Shown here one piece after another: positions 24,466 through 44,011 of a stretch of 64,000 bases of DNA. Every line of letters begins with the position of its first letter. Position 1 is the first letter of the stretch. Below the pieces are notes generated by a model that saw only the letters and a program-made list of their open reading frames with translations, had not been told where the DNA came from and did not search any database. Source of the stretch: Aptenodytes patagonicus (taxonomy: Eukaryota; Chordata; Aves; Sphenisciformes; Spheniscidae); contig NC_134975.1 of assembly GCF_965638725.1 (NCBI RefSeq), forward strand, positions 3,050,179-3,114,178, read 5' to 3'. Both the position numbers and the translations under genes were made by a program.

Positions 24466-25980
24466 CCCAGGCCCCCCACGCTGGGGGCTGTGCTGGGCGG
24501 GTTGATGGATTGTGCCACACACAGCTCAGTGCTGCTGGTCTATCGGCTGTGATCTCGGCTGTACAGGCTAATCCAGCCCTGACATCACATTCCTCCACAG
24601 TGGGGCTCCGGGGCGGTTAACCCTGCCAGGCCTGGGCCTGGGGCAGGAGATGATGGGGACAATGCTGAGGTGCAGACAGGGACCCCCACCACCCCTGCGT
24701 GCTGGGCTGGATGGTGGCCCCCCTGCTGCAGCACATTGCACCCACTGCTGCGGGCTGGCCAGCCCTGGGGCTGTCAGAGCTGGTAGGGAGCGGGGAGCGT
24801 TCCTGGTGCGAGGCGGGAGCTGGGGTGGGGGTCTGCCCTGTCGCAGGGTGTGGTGGGGTGCAGCCTGCTGCCTCCTCCTCTTGGAGCCAGGTCTCCTAAG
24901 GGCGTGTGATTCCCCTGTCAGTGCCTGCGTCTGTGTCTCTGCCTCCTTCCCGCCGTCTCTGCTCCACCACCCATCAGTGTAGGCATCCTGACTGTCGTCC
25001 TTCGGTACAAGCTCACTACATCTCCTTTCCCCCTCTGCCTTTTGCGCCTTCTCCTCCGTCTCCTTCCCTTTCCTCCCCCCTCCCCATTCCCCAGTGTCCT
25101 CAGGAAACTGGAGCCAGATGACAGATTTTAGATGTGTTTGCAGGAAATAAAAGGCAAGGAGCTGGGGGGGAGGGGGATGGCCAGTCCTGACCCCCTCCTG
25201 TGCGGCATTTTGGCGTCTGGAGCCAGCCCTGCTTCAACTGCTCCTGCCGCTGGCTGCGCTCCTTGTTTTCTTGGCAGAGAGGAGGAGGAATGTGTTTCAG
25301 TTTGAGTTTCTTGGCAGGAGGAGACCGAGGGAAGATTCCCCTCAATCCCGGCTGCGCCTGGCTCTCAAATTTATGCCCATAGGCTGCGACTTGGGTGGGC
25401 CGCGGCGGTGTGCGGCAGGCGGGGGAGGCGAGCACGGCGGTGGGGGAGCCGCGGGCCAGTTCCCATTGGCTCCCTGCATCCCCGGCCCCCTCCAGCTTCC
25501 CCCGCTCAGGGGGCCACCAGGGTCCGGGGAGCCCCTGCGGACCCCATGGGCTGGGGGAGCATCCTGCAGCTGGGACCTGTGGGCTCTGGGCACTTTCTGC
25601 CTTGCATAGCCACCCCGCCATGCTGTGGTGCTCAGCAGGAGGAACATGTGGGATCGGAGACAGCCATGTCACTGCTGTCACGCCTGCCTGGCACCCGCCT
25701 GCCTCCAGGGTGCCCCGGCAGGGAGACCCAGCCCTTGCCAGGCTGGGTCTGCTCGCCAACCTCCTCCCCTCTGCCTGGACCCAGGAAAGAGAGGCTGTCT
25801 TGGCACAGCAGGACCCTGACCCTCTTGTTGTACCTAGGTGGCCAGGGACTGGGGGTGGTGGGGACCAAAGCCCCACTGAGCTGCCCCCAGTCCTGCATGG
25901 TGGGTGCTGGAGGGTGCACAGAGAGGATACCACCCCAGGCAGGGAGATGGCACCCAAGGCTGGGGAGTCATTACGCAGGG
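24466..25980. other. Intergenic sequence with a GC-rich core, no gene recognised
   Basis: A GC-rich stretch at about 25380-25560 contains some CpG but is weaker than the other islands. No recognisable coding domain or splice-paired exon is seen. Confidence 0.5.
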
Positions 25981-26320
25981 GTAATGTGCCTTGTGCTACA
26001 TGCCTGTGTGTTCCTCATGTGTGGTGGTATGCTGTGCATGCATGTGTGCTCTGTGTGCCCACATGTGCTCCATGCATGTTTATGTAAACCTGTGCATATG
26101 CATGTGTTGTGTGCATGTGTGCTGTATGCATGCACATGCAGCTTTGCATGTGTTCCATTGGACATATGTGTTCTCTGGTGTGCATAAGTGTGCGTTGCAT
26201 GTTACACAGGTGCTGTGTGCATGCACATGGAGTTTGTGTGGTGCTCACTCTACAGGTGTGTGTACATGTGCTCTGTGAATGTGTGTGTGTATGTGTGTGC
26301 AGGGATATAGCAGGTGGTGG
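25981..26320. repeat. TG-rich alternating tract
   Basis: About 340 bp built from TGTGCATG-like words and ending in an almost pure TG run (26275-26300). A further pure TG/CG run occurs at about 26852-26875. Same class as the tract at 16546-17030. Confidence 0.7.
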
Positions 26321-28789
26321 GCACAGCGGGGGCTGGCACAGCTGTGCATAGCAAGGTCAATGGGGCTAACAGCAAGGTAAAGGAGACATCACAAAGGCTA
26401 TGGGTGAATTAACCCTTCTCCTGGAAGCGGTAGATGCCCCACAGATGGTGCCCCATCTGCTTGGAACTCAGGGCAGCATGTCCCCAGTCCAGGTCGGGGC
26501 AGGGAGCTGTAGGCTGGTGGGAGCCAGCTGGGCCCAGGGCAGAGCCCATCATCCCATTGCTGCTGCAGCAGGTGAGTGCGCCTGTCTGGACAGGCACAGC
26601 CCCACTCCCCTTTGGGCTGGGGTGGCTGCATATGGTTACTGCACTGCGTGGTAGCAACCTGCCTGCTCTCACATAGAGCAAGGAGCTGGTGGGCTAAGAC
26701 TGTGGGTCTGGGGCAGCCTGGAGGAGCTCAGGTGACAGTTCTCGGGAGGGAGAGACAGGGGGCTTTGGCTTTGCTGAATTCCAACACCCCCCCATCATCT
26801 GCCAGCTGCACATGTGCCTCTCCAGATATGTGGAAATATATGTTCATGCATCCGTGTGTGTGTGTGTGCGCGCATCTGCGCACATGTGAATAGCTGTGTG
26901 CACAAAGGGCTGGGGGGGTGCTGTGGTTGACTGCACAACTAGACAAACTTCTGTGAACTTGCAAACCCTCTCTTCGTTAGATGTTGTGGCTGGGGTAGGG
27001 GGCAGATGGGAGGCTTCCCCTGGAGCTAATCTCCCAATCTTTGCTGCAAGGCCCAGGTCCAGCAGGCAGGTAAGAGGCCTCTCTTCTGCCCCCCCACCCC
27101 CCCGTTTTCTACTCATCTCTCCCTTGCCTGCCCCCAGCGCCACCACCTTCCCGGGTACCTCCCTCCCCCTTTGCCTGCCCTGCTGCCCCCCCCCCATTCT
27201 TCCTGACTGACACTCTCACAAAGCCCCGAGACAAGCTTTCAAAGGGGCAACTCATGCGGAAGAATTGCTGCCCCCCTCACCCCCCCGTGCTCCAAATGCA
27301 ACCCAGCACTTTCCCAGTGGGGTGAGGGGCTCCCACTCCCCCAGACCCCTTGTTTGGGGCGATTCCCTTGGTCTCTCAAAGGGGGAAGCTGAGGGGGCAG
27401 GAGGCCTTATTCCTAGTGCCGCCCACATGTGCCTCTCCCTCACCCAGTGGTTGTTTCTCCTTCCAGAGCCTCTGTCCTTCATGTAAGCCCTCAGGTGTCT
27501 TGGAGTAGGACAGTGACCATGGGTGGGGATGGAGCTGTGGGCCAGGACCTGGGTGCAGAGGCTGAAGGCATAGCCACGGTTGGAGATCTGACCATGGGCA
27601 GGGCCAGGCAGAGCAGCAGGTGGAAATGAGACCCAGGCACAGGGTAGGAACCTGGAGGCAGGGATGCGATAGTGGGCTGCGCCGAGCCCTGTGGGCAGGG
27701 GTGCAATGTGTGGGTGGGACAGGGCAGGGTTTTGGCCTGCAGGCAGGGAGGGGACCTATGGGCGAGGCAGGGCTGGGTGAGACCTGCAGATGCTGCAAGG
27801 ACCCATGAAGAGGGCAGAGCAGGACCCAGCTCGGGTCCTTTGACCAGGAATGGTTCTAACCACCTGTGCCTTAGTTTCCCCTTTTGGCAGTTAGGGCTCG
27901 GAATTTTTACATCTATGTGTGTGCTTGAGTGTGGATGTTTGCGTGGGTGTCTGGGTGCACGCGTGTCTATTTCATTCTCCCTGCAACAGTGGGCTTGGGA
28001 CTTGCTGGGACAGGACCCTCTTAGTACAGCGCCAAGCATGAGGGCACCTTGCTAAGTCAGTATCTGGGGATGCTTGTGATGGGTGACCGCAGGGTGCCCT
28101 GCAGCAGTGTCACCACTTGTGCCGAACTATCAGAGGTGGCCTTAAACTGGGCAATGGTCTGATGTGTACTGTGGTTCTTGTGCTTAGGGTGTGTTAACTC
28201 CCTCGTGCTGGTGCTACAAAGGGCCTGGGGGCCTGCCAGGCACTGGGGGCATGGCAACAGACACACTTGCTTTGGAGGGGCTGGCGGATGGCCTCGGTGT
28301 TTGGCCAGGTGGCTGTGCTGACACAGAGCTGCCATGGCTTGTACCTCCTGCCCCCACCCAGCCTGCCGGAGGCATGCAGTTTTCTGCATGGTTTATGTCT
28401 CTGCAATGTCAGCAAGGGAGCAGAGGGATGTGGGGGGCTGCACTCGGGCCCCACAGACATCTCATCTTGCACCAGCCTTATCTCCCTTCCAGGTACATAT
28501 GGGCCTGTGCCCCAGGTGGGGAATGGCCCCCAGCTCCAGGGAGAGAGTGGGAGCCCTTAGGGCAGGGGGGGGCCACCCTGATGGGAAAGGAGCACCAGGA
28601 TGTGTACGTGTGGGAGGGGGCAAAGGAAAATGCCAGGGGCCACCACAGCAGGGCAGGGGTCCCCAAAGTTTTTGGGTATGCGAAGACGTTCATTGGTGGT
28701 TGCTGCTGAGTCAGATGCCCTCTAGCCCAGTTCCTTTGCCTTGGACTCTCGTTGTTCGTGTCTGTGCCCCAAAACGGGGGGGACAAGGT
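26321..28789. other. Intergenic sequence upstream of GLI1, no gene recognised
   Basis: No recognised exon. Several C-rich runs occur (about 27090-27110 and 27185-27200). The open frames have no identifiable domain. Confidence 0.5.
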
Positions 28790-29216
28790 TTCCCCCTTTG
28801 TCACCTGCTGTTCCCGCCTTGGCAGCGCCCCCGGGACTTCCCTTTGCGGGGGGCTCGGGGCAAAGGTCTGTGTTGGGGGCTGCCACGAAGCGGCAGCACA
28901 GAAGTGGCCAGCACAGAGGGTTGTGCACTCCGGGCAGGTGGGTGCGGGGCCACGGCGGGAGGTTTCAGGCCGTGAGCAGGGCGGGGATGGACGTCGGCTG
29001 TGGGGAGGCCAGGGCGGGGCCTCTGGGAGAACCTCCGGGCCCGGGGGGGCTCCGGCCGCGGCGGGGGGTGGCCCGGGCGGTCCTGCTGCCCGCGGCTGCG
29101 CTGTGCTGCGGCGCCCCCTGGCGGGCACGGGACAGCGCCAGCCGCCGCCGGGCGCGGGGGCTCGGAGGGCGCGGGACTCGCGGGCGGGGACGCCAGTCCA
29201 CCCTTGTCCTCCTCAG
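28790..29216 (+). promoter_or_regulatory. GLI1: GLI1 proximal CpG island and candidate non-coding first exon
   Basis: CpG-dense sequence immediately precedes the acceptor (29215-29216) of the exon carrying the GLI1 start codon. A good splice donor (GGGCAG then GTGGGT) at 28938 would give a first exon ending at 28937 and an intron of about 280 bp. This matches GLI1 genes, whose first exon is untranslated. The transcription start is not determined, and a more distal start at the 17-kb island is possible. Confidence 0.5.
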
Positions 29217-29251
29217 GCCCCGACCGGCTCCAGCCCCTCGGCGAGGACCAG

Positions 29252-29263
29252 ATGTGCTCCTGA
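29252..29263 (+). promoter_or_regulatory. GLI1: Minimal upstream ORF in the GLI1 leader
   Basis: In the exon starting at 29217, an ATG at 29252 opens a three-codon ORF (Met-Cys-Ser-stop). It ends 23 nt before the GLI1 ATG and lies in a different frame. Human GLI1 leaders are known to be alternatively spliced and to carry upstream ORFs that reduce translation, so a similar role is possible here. Confidence 0.5.
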
Positions 29264-29286
29264 GCCTGGCCAAGCCCTGCCGCGAC

Positions 29287-37182
<7,896 letters not shown>

Positions 37183-37875
37183 CTAGGAGGTAACAGCCAT
37201 CAGGTGGGCAAGTCTGCAGCCAGGGGGGACCCAAGCCACATTTGGGCAGAGGTGTGAAATCTCTTCTCACATGCAGATTTATGCCTGGGGGGGACCGGGG
37301 GCAGGGGAGGGGGGAGAAACACCCCTGGAGTCTCCCCTTTTCCAGTCTGTGAGTGTCAGGCTCTTTCAGGGGAGGGACGTTGCTGCGTCCCAGACACAGC
37401 CACAACCCTGATCAGGCACTTCAGGTCACCTCTTGTGGGGGGAACTGGTTTTACTGGGCCCTTCCATTCCAGTGCCTGGAGCCTTTCCCTGCCTCTCCCG
37501 GCCCTCTGGACAAGGTGGCCCTGTGCAGTCTTAATGTAGAAACCAAAGAGTTCCACCCTCCCCAACCCTATGTTCCCACTGCCCCCCGCCCCCTCTCCCA
37601 AATCCCAGTCTTTGTCAAGACTGCAATCACTCCTTGCTTGGCCAGCCCACCCCCCCCACCCCTTCCATTTTGCTCAAGGAGGGAGAAGGGTGGGGGGCAA
37701 TTCTCCACCACAGGGATGGTGGGGGGGGGCTTGGGGTGCCTGGCACTGCTTGTGTCACTCTGTACATAGTGTGCATATGTGTATGTCTCTCCTGTGGGTG
37801 TTACCCCAGCCTGCCTTTTGTTTGAAAGAAACAGCAGTGCCTCCCCTCCCCATTAAACCCTTTCTCAGGGGATTG
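37183..37875 (+). terminator. GLI1: GLI1 3' UTR and poly(A) signal
   Basis: About 670 bp of non-coding sequence follow the TAA stop. The variant signal ATTAAA occurs at 37852-37857 and is followed by a GT/T-rich stretch. Several C- and G-runs lie in the UTR. Confidence 0.7.
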
Positions 37876-38225
37876 TGAGCCGTGTGCCTTTTTATCCCTG
37901 CAGGTGGGCTCCAAGCTGGACCCCTGTGCCAGGTGCTGTATAGCCCCCCCTCACCCCCACCCTCTCCCTCTTTCCTGCATCTGGGACCAAGACCTACTTG
38001 TGCCCGGCCCTGCAGAAGCACCTCCCCCTTTGGAGTGGGGATCCAGCCATAGCACGTGCTGCACAGACCAACCACACACCGATTCCCACCGCAGGGGTGG
38101 AGGGAGGAAAGGGCAGTGCTGCCCCCCCGTGTTGCAGACCTGGCAGCATTGAACAAAGGCACCGGCAGAAGCACAGTGAAACCCATGTATGCTTGGAGGC
38201 ATAGTCTCAAGGTGCGGCTCAGTGC
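37876..38225. other. Unassigned sequence after GLI1
   Basis: C-rich intergenic sequence with no gene or repeat that I can name. Confidence 0.5.
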
Positions 38226-39055
38226 CTCTGGGGCTATGCCTGGATCTGAGGCTTTTCCTTCAGACCATCTTGGCATCTCTGGGGGCTACTCTGGGCTCTT
38301 CCTTAGGTGTTGGGGCACTATCTTGGCACCTTTAGGGCTGCTCTGAGTGCTGGGGACTCTTTGTAGGGTCTCTAGGACTGTCTAGGTGTGTTTGGGGCTG
38401 CTCTGGGGCTTTTCTGGGGTCTCTGGGTGGCCTTTTGATGGCTCTGAGCTGCTATGTTTCTCCAGTGTTCTTTCTGAGGGCTGCCTTGCTGCTTCTGCAA
38501 GCTGGCTGGGCTTCCCAAGGCCCCTAAGGGCACACTTGGTGTCTTCAGGGTAGCACCGGGTGTTTCAAACCTATAAATTGGGTGGTTTAGGCCATCCTTG
38601 TGTCTCTGGGGGTGCTCCAGGGCTCTTTCCAGGCTATTAGTACATTGCTGGGGCTGTTCTCGAGGTCTCCAAGTGGATGTCTTTGTGCTGCTTGAGCTGC
38701 TCCAGGTGTGCTGGGGCGTCCCCAGTTATTCCAAGGCTCCTGCAGATTGGGCTCTTCCAGAACCTCCAAGTCATGCTCAAGAGCATCTTTCCTGGTCCCT
38801 GGGCCTGTTCTCAGACTGACTGGGGTTCTTTCAGGGTCTGAAGGTGTCCTGTCAAAGTCTCGGGGGCTTTCTGGGACTTTCCAGGTGCTGTGGGATCTCT
38901 GTGGCCGGGGTGGGTCCCCAGGGGCTGCAGACTCTGGGCCTTTCCCGATCGCTGGGGCTTCCTCAGGGCCCCGAGGCCTGTCCTGCCCTGCAGGGCTGCA
39001 CCTCAGACCCGCGGGGAGCGTTCAGGGTCTCCAGGGCTTGCTCCTGCTCCTCCTC
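38226..39055. repeat. Degenerate G/T-rich tandem repeat
   Basis: About 800 bp in which words such as GGGGTCTCTGGG, GGGCTGCTCTGGG and CCAGGTGCTG recur every few tens of bases with heavy divergence. This suggests an old minisatellite. No stable period can be assigned by eye and no coding feature is evident. Confidence 0.45.
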
Positions 39056-39530
39056 CGTGGCCTTCGGATCTGATTTCCGGGCAGTTATGAGGGTCCCTGC
39101 GCGCCTTCCCGGGCCTGCACCGGGAACCGGCGTTTCCATGGCGACGGCTCGGCGTCAGCCCGTAGCAAGCCGACGGCGCTGCGCGCGCAGCGGCGGCACG
39201 CGCCCGCAAGCGGGCGGGGGAAGCCCCGCCCCTCCACCGCCTGCCCCGCCCTGTCCCTCCGCGCGGCATGCTGGGTGCAGCTCCCGCACTCCGCCGAGCG
39301 GCTGCGGGCCGGCCTTCGCCGGCTTGGAGCTGCTGCGCCGCGGGGCCCCGTCACGTTCTCTGCAGCGCTCCCCGCCGGCGCGGCATACCGGGCGTCGGCC
39401 GGTTGGAAAAGGGCTCGTGCCTGCTCCGCCGCCGTTTTGGGCATCCCTCCGGGGCTGGGCAGCGTCCTGGGGGCTCTGCCGGCATCGCTGCGGCTCGGCG
39501 TTGATTGGGGTGTGGGTAAAGCACTGAAGG
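39056..39530. promoter_or_regulatory. CpG-island promoter without recognised gene
   Basis: CpG-dense over about 470 bp. It contains GTTTCCATGGCGAC at 39132-39145, close to the RFX X-box palindrome, and GCATGCTGGG at about 39265, which resembles the core of the ZNF143/THAP11 element. Both are typical of housekeeping or ciliary gene promoters. I cannot recognise a first exon on either strand. Confidence 0.5.
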
Positions 39531-41960
39531 AGCAGAGAAAGCCTCCTCCGACACCCAGGGCAGAGCTGGTCTCGGCAGGTGCGGCGGTTCTGGGTGTAAT
39601 GTACCATAGCGGTGCCGGGTTTCCATGGTGGGAGAGGCGATGTGGCTTAGCCGTGGCGGGGGGGCTGCAGCCCGAGGGAAGGGAGGTGCTGTTGTGCCTG
39701 GATTTAGGGGTCTGCTGAGGGCAAGCAGAGGTCTGTAACCCTGAAAAGGGAGGCAGGAGGCAGGTCTCATTTATTAGCAGTGATAAGCCACCCTTTTCCT
39801 TTCCTTCTTGGGAAAGGGATAAGAGAATTTTCACCGGTCGATCTAGGCTTACTGTTCTTGGGAAGGGATGAAATACAGGTTTCTCTGAGCTGGAACTGTA
39901 ATAAAAAGAAGATAACAGAAGCAAAGTTCATAAAAAAAGCTGAGTTTGTGATCGTGGTCTGATGTGTGTCGATGGAGGTGTCCAGGCACACAGGAAAAGG
40001 CACGTGGGATGGAGGGAGTGGAGAGAGTGTGTTGCATCCCGGCCAGATCTCTTCCTAGTGGTGCCCTGTTTTGTCCTTCCTGCTATTACGCTTACAGTAG
40101 AGCTGATGCAGCCTTGTCACCGGGTCTCTCCTCAGTAATGAAGCACGTGTCTTGTGCTGAGGACTGAGAGCGGCTCAGCAGGGCAGAGCGAGCGCTGTCA
40201 GCAGGCTCGGTGGGGCTGAACAAGTCTAACACTTGGTGACATGGGCACCGGGGTTCTGGACGTGCAGTGGGGGAACACCGGCAGGTTGCAGACAGGAAGG
40301 CTGCGGTCAATGGGGAGGGTTTGGAGAAGCTGCCATGGAGGCAGAGCCAAGGGTGGGTGGGTGAAAGGAGGCGGTTGTTGGGAGCGTCTTCTGGGGACAG
40401 AGTCTGCGTAGAGCTATACTGAGGATAAGTGAGGTGGGAGCCTTACAGGAGAGAGGGGTTTGGAGGTAGGTGGGGAGGGTAGGCCTGAGAGGATGGCTTG
40501 GGCCTTTCTTTGCTCCTCTTTGCCATCTGTGGCACCCATCAGGCTTCATCTGTCTTGCCTATGGGGGTTCTGACTTCCAAGCCAAATAATTATTTGCATT
40601 ATTCCTGCTGCTTGAAACGCATGATACATACATCATTGTGCCACCACAACGGTCACCTCGCGAGCACCAGCTGAAATTGCCAATCCCTTCTGCATGGATC
40701 AGATTTGTCTTGCTCTCCATGATGAAGCAGTGAGTGTTGTGTTGTGTTCTTGTGTCACAGGTTTTTCTTGCCAGCTGTCTTAGCTCTGGTTGTCTCAGGT
40801 TTGCTAGCTCTTCTTTGCACAGGGGGCCATGCTTTCTGTGTCCTTGAGTGTGCTTTTCCATGTGCCCCAGAGCCCTCGGTGCACCTTTCAGAGCAACCCA
40901 GACCTTGCACAGATCAGGTGTGTGTACTGATGTCTCTACTGTGGTCGTGTTGGCCAAAGTCTTTCAGTCTGGCCATCTTGATGACCGCCCTCTCAGCTCT
41001 GCTGGCCTTTCTGCAGTGGGAAGTACTTGCTGATCCATCTTGCCTAGTTGTCTGTGCTCGTGTTGTGCCGTCTGCATCATGATCTTCATGGCCTAGGTCT
41101 TTTGGGTTAGCCATTGTGCTGTGTCAGTACTGCTAACGATTTTCTAATGAGCAGCATTCTCTGGCCCTTCTTTTCCAGCAGGATACCTGTGCTACACTGT
41201 TGTGCATTGTACGTTTTTTCTGGCTGGTGTTCTCTTCTGTGCTTATTGTGGTGTTCTGATGGCCTATTCCTGAATCTAGCACAGACAGTTCAGGGATGTT
41301 CTTATGCTGCTTTGTGATTTTTGTTGTTGTTTTGTGTTCTTCCTGGTCTGGGGTTGTCTTGCCTGTAGGGTTCCAGCTGTGGAAGCAAATAATGCTCATG
41401 AAGTGTATGGAGGAAGGAGGAAATAATGGGGGGCACAGAGTGGTGGTGAGGAGCGGGGGTGGAGGCAGAAGAAGTTGCAGGATAGGGTGGCTGTCAGGGA
41501 CGTCATCAACGTGTTGATTTGGGTTCAGAGAGCATGTGTTGTGTGGTACTGGTGGGCTGTTTGGTTAATGGCCAATAAGGAGGTAAATACCTGGCCCTTT
41601 CCTCACAGGCACTGCAACTGACTGACGATGGCACAGCGGTTTGGCTAGCAGTCTGGGGCAAGTTTCTCCTGGCTGGTGGTGGACAAGTGCCAGGGCAAGA
41701 GAGCTCCTCTGAGTTGCCTGGGGCACCTGCGACTCTCATGCCTGCTGGTAACAATGCCACCCCAAAGTATCAGGGAAAGGGGAGATGGCACTGCAGAGCA
41801 ATGATATCAGGTGGGTGGGGCAGGTCTGCCTGGAGGACCTATTTGATCTTCCCTGGCCTTCTGGTCTGAGGTTTCTTCCCAGAGTGTATGGCTGCCTGTT
41901 GCAGATGCAGCTGTGCTGCAGCTGCAGGGAGGCAGGTGTAAGCAGACTTGCAGGCCCAGG
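39531..41960. other. Unassigned sequence downstream of the 39-kb CpG island
   Basis: No exon of a known family is recognised. Frames on the minus strand at 40559-41114 contain two similar short motifs (KDLGHEDHDADGTT and KDFGQHDHSRDIST), implying an internal duplication of roughly 100 bp, but these are not supported as coding. It could be transcribed from the CpG island. Confidence 0.4.
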
Positions 41961-41961
41961 C

Positions 41962-42800
41962 CCAGAGCCTGGGCTACGGCTTTGTCAACTGTGTTGAGAG
42001 GGGCAACGCCAACAAGGCCATCAGCACCCTCAATGGCCTCAACTGCAGACCAAGATCATCAGGGAGCCGGACACCAGGGGGTCCCTTGGGGCAGGCAGAT
42101 GCCAGAGTCTTTTGGCGGGATGGACAGCAAAGGGTCCTTCCTGGGGGGTGTGTGGTCCTGGGTCCCTGAGGGGGGGGCCCATGGGTGGGAGGTGGTTCTG
42201 GTGCCCGGACACCTGGGTCCCCGGGGCTGACCGCCACCCCCGACGTGTCCTATGCCCAGCCTAGCTCGGTCTCCATTTGCGATGCCAACCTTTACACGAG
42301 CGGCTTCCCCAAGGACGTGGGGCAGGAGGTGGAGTAGCTCTTCTCCCAGTACAGCCGCATCATCAGCTCCTGCATCCTCATCGACCAGGTCACAGATGCG
42401 CCCAGATGCCTGGGTCCCCCTGGGAGAGGGGGGCTGCCCAGATCCCTGGGTCCCTAGTAGGGTCTACAGAGCGGGGGAATGGTTCCTGGATCCTGTGGGT
42501 GGGCAGTGGGGTGTTGGGGCGGAGGGATTCCTCGGACATCTGGGTCCCGCAGGAGGGTCTGTGGGGGAGGATTTCCCGGATGCCTGGGTCCTGCAGGCAT
42601 GCAGCAGAGTCTCAGGGCTCTGCCTCCTGGACTCCCCACGCACAGGTGTCTCACAGCAGGTGGGCTTCATCTGCATTGACAAGTGCATGGAGGTGGAGGA
42701 GACCATCCAGGGGCTGCAGGGGCAGAAGCCGCTGGGTGCTGCCGAGCCCATCGCTGTCAAGTTCACCAACAGCCCGGGCTGTTCTGCTAACAACAGGAGT
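41962..42800 (+). pseudogene. ELAVL3-like: ELAVL-family (Hu/ELAV, closest to ELAVL3) partial, intron-containing pseudogene
   Basis: Three exon remnants match consecutive RRM-encoding exons of neuronal ELAV RNA-binding proteins. 41962-42061 encodes SLGYGFVN and ISTLNGL from the end of RRM1. 42245-42395 encodes [15 protein letters not shown] and a LFSQY segment from RRM2. 42646-42785 encodes VGFICIDK and [15 protein letters not shown]; the [10 protein letters not shown] form is the ELAVL3 version. Decay is clear. A one- or two-base deletion shifts frame near 42045. A TAG replaces the glutamine codon before LFSQY (about 42335). The splice donor after 42395 is AT not GT, and the acceptor before 42245 ends in AC. 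Introns of about 180 and 250 bp remain, so it arose by DNA duplication and not by retrotransposition. Similarity stops after about 42790, and no RRM3 is present. Confidence 0.75.
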
Positions 42801-43699
42801 GCTAACGGTAGTGAGGAGAGAGGCCAATGCAGCGAGTGGTGACTCCCCCAGAGCAACAGACACAAAACCATCTATTTTTTGTAAGAGAAGCAGCAGGGGG
42901 GGAGAAGAAAAAAAAATTCCTCTGAAGTCCCCCCTAACCACCCCTCCGCAGGGAAGTTGTGGGGGGTGGGAATCTGTCATGTGCCCCCCTCAGTTGTTTG
43001 GAGGCAGGGCCAAAGGTTGTGATCCCCAAGTGGGGTCACAGCATGTTTCGGGGGAGGTTGATGGTGCTAAAGGGGCCTCAATCAGGTTGAGGCTGTCAGG
43101 AGGTCCTGCTGCCCGAGCCCCCAGCACCCCCAAACCCAGGGGGTCTTGTCCACACTCCCCTGTCCCCACCCTTCTCCAAATACCCTAAAACAGGCATTTT
43201 TGCCCCAACCTCCTCAGCTTGCTGGGGTGGATGCTTTTGCTTGGCTGATTCTAGCATCCTGGCCAGAAAAGCCCCAAAACCCCCAATCCCCTCCACCCCC
43301 GACAGGCTGAGCCCCCCATAGCAGACCCATTGTCATCTTCATAATCATCATCATCATCTATTATTATTGTTGTTGTTATTACTATTATTATTTATTTTCT
43401 CTTCTCCATCAGGATAATTTCTTGCTTTTCAGTGGTTTTGGTTCCTATTTATTTCCAATTCTTTGCTGGCTTTCCCCAGCCCTGGGACCCCCAGGACCCT
43501 CTGCCCCTCCCAGGACCCCTGGGTCCCCACCCCCCTGCATCGCACTTTTGGTGTCGTGTCGTGCCCATTTGCAATTTCTTGTGGTTTTAACTTACTGTTA
43601 ACATAAATATTACCAGCCCCGCACCTGTGTGGGCGTGTGTCCCCAGGGCAGGAGAGGGACCCAGGCATCCGGGGCCACCTCCACCCCCCAGGGTCTGCC
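42801..43699. other. Sequence after the ELAVL remnant, with an AT trinucleotide microsatellite
   Basis: No gene recognised. A mixed ATC/ATT/GTT trinucleotide microsatellite occupies about 43336-43395. The AT-rich words near 43435-43610 could be an old 3' UTR of the ELAVL copy, but I cannot show this. Confidence 0.45.
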
Positions 43700-44011
43700 C
43701 CCCCCGGCAGCTCTGTCCTGTTCCCTTTTTCTTTTTTCATCTCTTGCTTACTCTGCTTTTCCTTCTGTCCCTATTTCTTTCCTCTCTCTATCCCTATCTC
43801 CCTATTATTTATTGCTCCATCTTCATCCTGCTTTCTGTCCCCGTCTTTCTCTTGCTCCATCTTTCCGTCATTCTCCCTATTGCTGTCGTTCTCTGTCCCA
43901 GTGTCCTGCTTCCTGTCCCTCTCTTCTTCTCTGAATCCCATTTTCTGGCTCCCTGTCCCTCACAAGTTTTCTATATCCCTCCAACTGTATTCCCATCCTT
44001 CTTTTTCCCTC

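Noticed and set aside
39085-39924. A 279-codon frame on the minus strand across the 39-kb CpG island
   Set aside because: No recognisable domain, no clear start context or splice partners, and competing long frames on the + strand in the same GC-rich DNA.
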